DNA of 64,000 nt, taken from Branchiostoma floridae. Its lineage: Eukaryota; Chordata; Leptocardii; Amphioxiformes; Branchiostomatidae. Positions 59,823 to 64,000 of this stretch are shown here, piece after piece. The stretch lies in assembly GCF_000003815.2 (NCBI RefSeq), contig NC_049992.1:1425724-1489723 (forward strand), given 5' to 3'. A program made the position numbers and the translations under genes. Position 1 is the first letter of the stretch; each line of letters starts with the position of its first letter. The notes below the pieces were generated by a model, which saw nothing but the letters and a program-made list of their open reading frames with translations, was not told where the DNA came from and did no database searches.

Positions 59823-59960
59823 TAATCTCCAAGCAGATTCCTCCGGTGGCATTAAAATAGTAACATAAGCTGGGGAAGGAATTTGCCGGCAAAGGAGGAT
59901 AATTCGCCACAGCCTATGTTACTGTTTTAATGCCACCGGAGGAATCTGCTTGGAGACTTC
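59823..59960. mobile_element. hAT-like foldback MITE, family 2-related
   Basis: A 138-bp palindrome with arms CTCCAAGCAGATTCCTCCGG and CCGGAGGAATCTGCTTGGAG. The flanking direct repeat TTTGTGAT is exact (59815-59822 and 59961-59968). The TCTCCAAGCAGA end resembles the element at 56396. Confidence 0.82.
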
Positions 59961-59968
59961 TTTGTGAT

Positions 59969-60693
59969 AGCCATAGGGTAGTTTGGCAACACTGTGTGTC
60001 CAGAACAGCCAAGTCAATAATCAAATAGGGGACATGATTCAACATATCAAAAGCTTTCATACATTGCAAAACAAATACGTACCAAGCAAACAAAACGAGG
60101 CAGACTGCTATCTATAAACTAGGGACACAATAAATCATGGTGTAAAACGTTGTAGGGGTTTACCAGGAACCTATCTCTGGTAACATTCTAGCGAGGTTGA
60201 TGTTTTGTGGTGTAAAACTAGCTGGGTTTCTATTCAGTCCAGTGTCTAAATGTACAAGTGGTTTCTGAAAAAAAGGGCCAGATTCTTGTCTTGGGAAAGA
60301 CGAACCTGGAGGCAACTCTCTGTCTTCATGGCTACCTTGTCCCCCCGACGACCTGGAGGTCAAGGGTAGGTAGGTACATCACAATGGAAGAATAGGCAAC
60401 ACACGTGTAAATATGTTCCGCATTTAGAGCCATCTTTACCGCATCTTTACCGCCATTGCAGGCCTCACTGTGCGAGTAATTTATCACCTCCGATCTCCCC
60501 GATAGTAAAGCGATGTTTTTGAGGCGTTTTTTGTGTAACTCTAACGATTTTCTTGCCTCATCTCCCGCCGCGCTCCATAATTACCTCTGATAAGCCTGTC
60601 CTCTGCGCGTACATCTGATTACGGCGTAATGAACTTCGATTCCTGCAGGCCTTTTAACTTTTCTCTCATTCACATCTATTCTTTCTCCAACAG
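59969..60693. other. Upstream region of the 60.8-kb gene
   Basis: No gene seen. At its right edge a polypyrimidine tract ends in CTCCAACAG at 60693, a good 3' splice site, so the exon with the next gene's start codon probably begins at 60694 and a 5' leader exon lies upstream. Confidence 0.5.
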
Positions 60694-60801
60694 AGTCAGA
60701 CGGTTTGCAGACACTGGAGACCTTTCCTGCAGGAGTTGTGAGAATATCTAAGACATAGCCAGCGCTACTTGAGCGATGTGAGCCCGGAGAGGAGTTACCA
60801 G

Positions 60802-61759
60802 ATGGTCATGGATGCTGCAAAACGGAGACGAGAAGCTGAGAGGCTCTGCTGCACAGTGGCGGTTTTGATGTCCGTCTGTCTTACTCCATGCTCTCGGGCA
60901 GCGGCAAGCTTATCACCTGGGGAATACAGGGGACTTGTGGATGGAGACGGCCAGAAGCACACAAACGTGGATGGGAATCAGCTTGAAAGTATTTCAACGA
61001 GAGAAGACAAAGAACTTGTCAGTGGAAACGGCCTGGCGTATGCAAGATTGGATGAAAATCGCCGTGACAGCTTTGACGGCAATGAAGAGTTGACCAGTGA
61101 CGATGGGGGTTCTGGGGCTGTCAGCGAAGATCCGTTTCTCGCCACGGACATCCCCTTGACGCAAACGCCAACTTCCCTGTATTTAGAAGAAGAGGAGGGA
61201 TACACAGAAGAGGGAGGGAACTCTTCTGATGCCGCAGAGTCGCCGCTCTGTCCGCAATTCTGCTGCACAACCAACATTCCTGCTTCTACATCCTCTCCAC
61301 GCGACACGGAAACCTGAAGTCGAGTGCTCCTGCGACGGATTCTCGGCGGACAAGAACTGCGTCATCCAGAACAAGACCACTTTCTGGGAGGAGCTGGTGG
61401 AGTCGGAGGAAACCTCGCGCGGCATCTGCATAGAGTTCCACATGAAGAACGCCCTGAACGAGACCGGCTACAAGATTAACTGTCACATCGAGGGAGTTCA
61501 CGACTTTACCTTCACCACTGTTCACTGGGAGAGACAGTTCGCCAGTACAGATAGACCGACTGTTACACCACACCAGGAGCTGTGGCTCCAGTACCGGCCC
61601 TGTGTGCTGTATATAGAGGTAAACAGCACCAAACCGCCGGTCCCGGTCGGGCTGAACAAGACTGTACAACTCGTCATGCAGTACATCGGGACCGGGCTCT
61701 GCTTCGTCTTCATCGGCATCATCATGACGTCATGTAAGGAGGTCAAGCTGGGCACGTAA
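60802..61759 (+). pseudogene. Paralogue of the 45-kb membrane glycoprotein, frame broken twice
   Basis: The first ATG in the upstream frame is at 60802. The N-terminus has a basic stretch (AKRRREAER) then a signal or anchor (LCCTVAVLMSVCLTPC). A long acidic Asp/Gly/Asn/Ser region follows up to CPQFCC. The frame stops at 61317. Frame +1 then carries the rest: VECSCDGF, NETGYKINCHIEGVHDFTF, RPCVLYIEVNST, and the TM segment (QYIGTGLCFVFIGIIMTS), with stop at 61757-61759. Between them, about 61275-61315, the third frame encodes SCFY, matching SCFY of the 45-kb paralogue. Two one-base losses about 40 bp apart explain this, either as assembly or sequencing errors or as real inactivation. The ectodomain is otherwise intact, so I lean to error or recent damage. 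Confidence 0.65.
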
Positions 61760-61930
61760 ACATCATCATGACGTCATGTAAGGTCAAGCTGGGAACGTAA
61801 ACATTATCATGACGTCATGTAAGGAGGTCATGGGTGCGTAAACATCATCATGACGTCATGTAAGGAGGTCAAACTGGGAACGCAAACAGCATCATGACGT
61901 CATGTAAGGAGGTCAAGCTGGGAACATAAA
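61760..61930 (+). repeat. 41-bp tandem copies of the gene's CDS end, each with a TGACGTCA
   Basis: Four copies downstream of the stop repeat the last coding stretch (CATCATCATGACGTCATGTA, then AGGAGGTCAAGCTGGGAACG). TGACGTCA, the palindromic CRE core, is present in each copy and in the CDS itself (61733 onward). Confidence 0.88.
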
Positions 61931-63230
61931 GACAATCACTAGCGGACTAACTAATGCCAGGTCACTTTTATCCCCGGGGAATCTATATTCGTGATATTTC
62001 ACAAGATTGTGTTTATGGATATGAAGTCGACGGAAGATGGTTTCTGTATTTTTGCCATTTGAAACCACAAACCTGAGACTTGATATACCTAAAAACTTTT
62101 AAAACAGATATAGGTTACCTCGCAGATAAAGGTGAACCAGCATTAACACTCTGCATTTATGTTTCATTTCTGACTGTTGATGACTGATGAACGTCATTCA
62201 TCCATGTTTGTTCAATAATGGTACTTCTAGACCAAGGACCAAGGTATGTGATAGTGTAGGCACTTAAGGTATAAAACAGAGTACGGATGCAAAACAACAT
62301 TTGATAACTAGATCCATGAGAAGCCTTACTAAGAATGAATAATTATAATTGTAGTATAGTTGATACAAACAATAGCAACATACGGACAATTAATTACAAG
62401 TATTGTATAGTAGACAATCCGGTGCCTTCCTCACGACCAGTTTATCCAGCTTGCCTGCGGTCAGGAAATGGCACCGAAGTCACTGGATACTTCATTCTAC
62501 TAGCAATGTGTACAGTTATGCACATGGGAGAGACAGTTCTATAACGGCTTTAGCAGAAGAGGGCCGATGAAATGGAAATAGCATAAAACGTCGTGAATGT
62601 AAGTTATTTTGACACCATAGCCTTGAAAACCATAAGAGGTCACAGCGTCGCTAGGAAACAACATTTGAGACACCCAGAAAAAGCAGTAAGAGGTCACAGA
62701 GAGGCCCAAAAGCCCAAATTATATCCATTTGATTGCGTAGCTGCTATTTGTTTTTTCTTTTAACATGGATGTGTAAACTTCATCGACGTATCAAGTTAGA
62801 ACCAGCCTTATGCCTTGTGTGTGTATCTCACTGCTGTGAATGACTATGTACAATTCCGCCTGCAAAAGATGCAAACGCAGCATCAAGCCGTAAGTACCAC
62901 AGCTTTGCCATATGACAACACTGGAGAATACAGACAACACTAGGAAACTACAAACATCATTTCTCTAACTTGTTAATGTTTCCACTGGTACAGTGTATAT
63001 CACTGCTGTACAGAAGTGTGCGCAATTTTCGTCTCAATGTTACGGATGTGCGCTGTTCTTGTAGATAAGGGAATACACTCTAAATTTAGTATAGTTTTCT
63101 CGCTTTTATTTCATTACACGTTCCATAAGAGTGATATTATCACATGTACTTGCCATAACTCGTCTTTTCTACTATTAGCTGATGATGGCATCGTCATGTT
63201 AATTAAAATCAATACCCGTCAGCTTGTGAG
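61931..63230. other. Intergenic DNA, no gene seen
   Basis: AT-rich sequence without a supported ORF, RNA gene or mobile element. Two AGAGGTCACAG blocks near 62635 and 62690 are the only repeat noticed. Confidence 0.5.
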
Positions 63231-63239
63231 TTGCCGAGA

Positions 63240-63980
63240 TGGTGGGGAGAGATGCCAGGCTGGAGTAGGGAGATAACGGTACTGTACTCGCCTCGCTGAT
63301 GTTTGTCGTCTTTCGGTGCTTATAAATCACGTGCGAGTCGGCAGGGGGCGCTGCCAGGCTGGTGTAGGGAGATAACGGTACTGTTCTCGGCTCGCTGATG
63401 TTTGTCGTCTTTCGGTGCTTATAAATCACGTGCGAGTCGACAGGGGGCGCTGCCTGGCTGGTGTAGGGAGATAACGTTACTGTACTCGCCTCACTGATGT
63501 TTGTCGTCTTTCCGTGCTTATAAATCTCATGTTCGAGTCGTCAGGGGGCGCTGCATGATGGATGGTGTTATTGATAGCAATATACATGTAGGAAAAACGA
63601 GGTTATGTAACGACAGGAACTCCGGATTAGCGTTGATGTTTCATCGTCATTTAGATTTATTGAAATTGCAGACAGTGAAATACATGTCATTATAATCACA
63701 TGTGCGAGTCGGCAGGGGGCGCTGCCTGGTGGTGGGTGTTATTGATATTGTAGGAGAGAAGAGGTTATGTAATGACAGGAACTCAGGATAAGTTATGCAA
63801 AGAGACGGTCTCTAAAGATAATAAAAGAGTCGTATATAGAGGCTGGTTAAATGAAAACAAAGTCCTACTATATCAGGAGAAGACCACGTCAGACACCAAT
63901 GCTATTCGGGCTTCCTCAGAAACTGTGTTATTGATAATGTGGGAGAGAAGAGGTTATGTGATGACAGGAACTCAGGATTA
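63240..63980. repeat. Tandem repeat, about 100-119-bp unit, with GGGGGCGCTG and CACGTG motifs
   Basis: Three strong copies (about 63245-63345, 63346-63445, 63446-63550) contain GGAGATAACGGTACTG, GATGTTTGTCGTCTTTCGGT, GCTTATAAATCACGTGCGAG and CAGGGGGCGCTGCC. A fourth GGCAGGGGGCGCTGCC lies at about 63709. A second repeat (GAGAGAAGAGGTTATGTAAT with GACAGGAACTC) recurs near 63600, 63760 and 63945 to the window end. Confidence 0.8.
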
Positions 63981-64000
63981 ATGTTTTTGTTTCATCGTCA

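Overview
The window is animal nuclear DNA with many introns, most likely from a lancelet (Branchiostoma). The grounds are short exons with clean GT-AG introns of roughly 100-4000 bp, a ciliary gene with a vertebrate-like exon and domain order, CUB/LDLa exon shuffling, dense foldback MITEs, tRNA-derived SINEs and a jockey/CR1-type LINE. The species was not tested by any search. Two runs of N (21551-21781 and 30820-30919) are assembly gaps.

Layout. (1) 1739-37059, minus strand: one large gene that I could assemble exon by exon, with 42 coding exons in consistent phase and 1713 codons plus stop. I recognise it as CFAP74, a central-pair (C1d projection) protein of motile cilia. A candidate 5' noncoding exon and promoter lie near 38.1-38.2 kb. 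(2) 39842-43202, plus strand: a three-exon, 313-residue multipass membrane protein with a C-terminal RING finger. (3) 44960-46123, minus: a 387-codon, apparently intronless, secreted or type I membrane glycoprotein with eight 19-residue repeats. (4) 47802-53070, minus: an 8-exon, 525-residue CUB-LDLa-LDLa-CUB-TM receptor with PPxY motifs, resembling LRP3/LRP10/LRP12. (5) 60802-61759, plus: a divergent paralogue of gene 3 whose frame is broken twice within about 50 bp. The remainder, especially 53-60 kb and 62-64 kb, is intergenic DNA made of duplicated blocks, MITEs, a SINE and microsatellites.

The most unusual signal is structural. In about 20 of the 41 CFAP74 introns, in one intron of the LRP-like gene, and downstream of the last exons of the RING gene and of gene 5, the intron or flank holds tandem copies of the adjacent exon edge with its splice site (or of the end of the CDS). 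The arrays run from one degenerate copy to about 20 copies, so the gene carries scores of decoy 5' and 3' splice sites. I recall, without being able to check, that exon/intron-boundary minisatellites were reported at the amphioxus Adh locus ('mirages'). If so, the class is known, but its density here and its presence at CDS ends deserve attention.

The second point of interest is the pair of glycoprotein paralogues (genes 3 and 5). They share a cysteine scaffold and a C-terminal TM segment that I cannot assign to any known family. The genes in the window show no obvious shared pathway.
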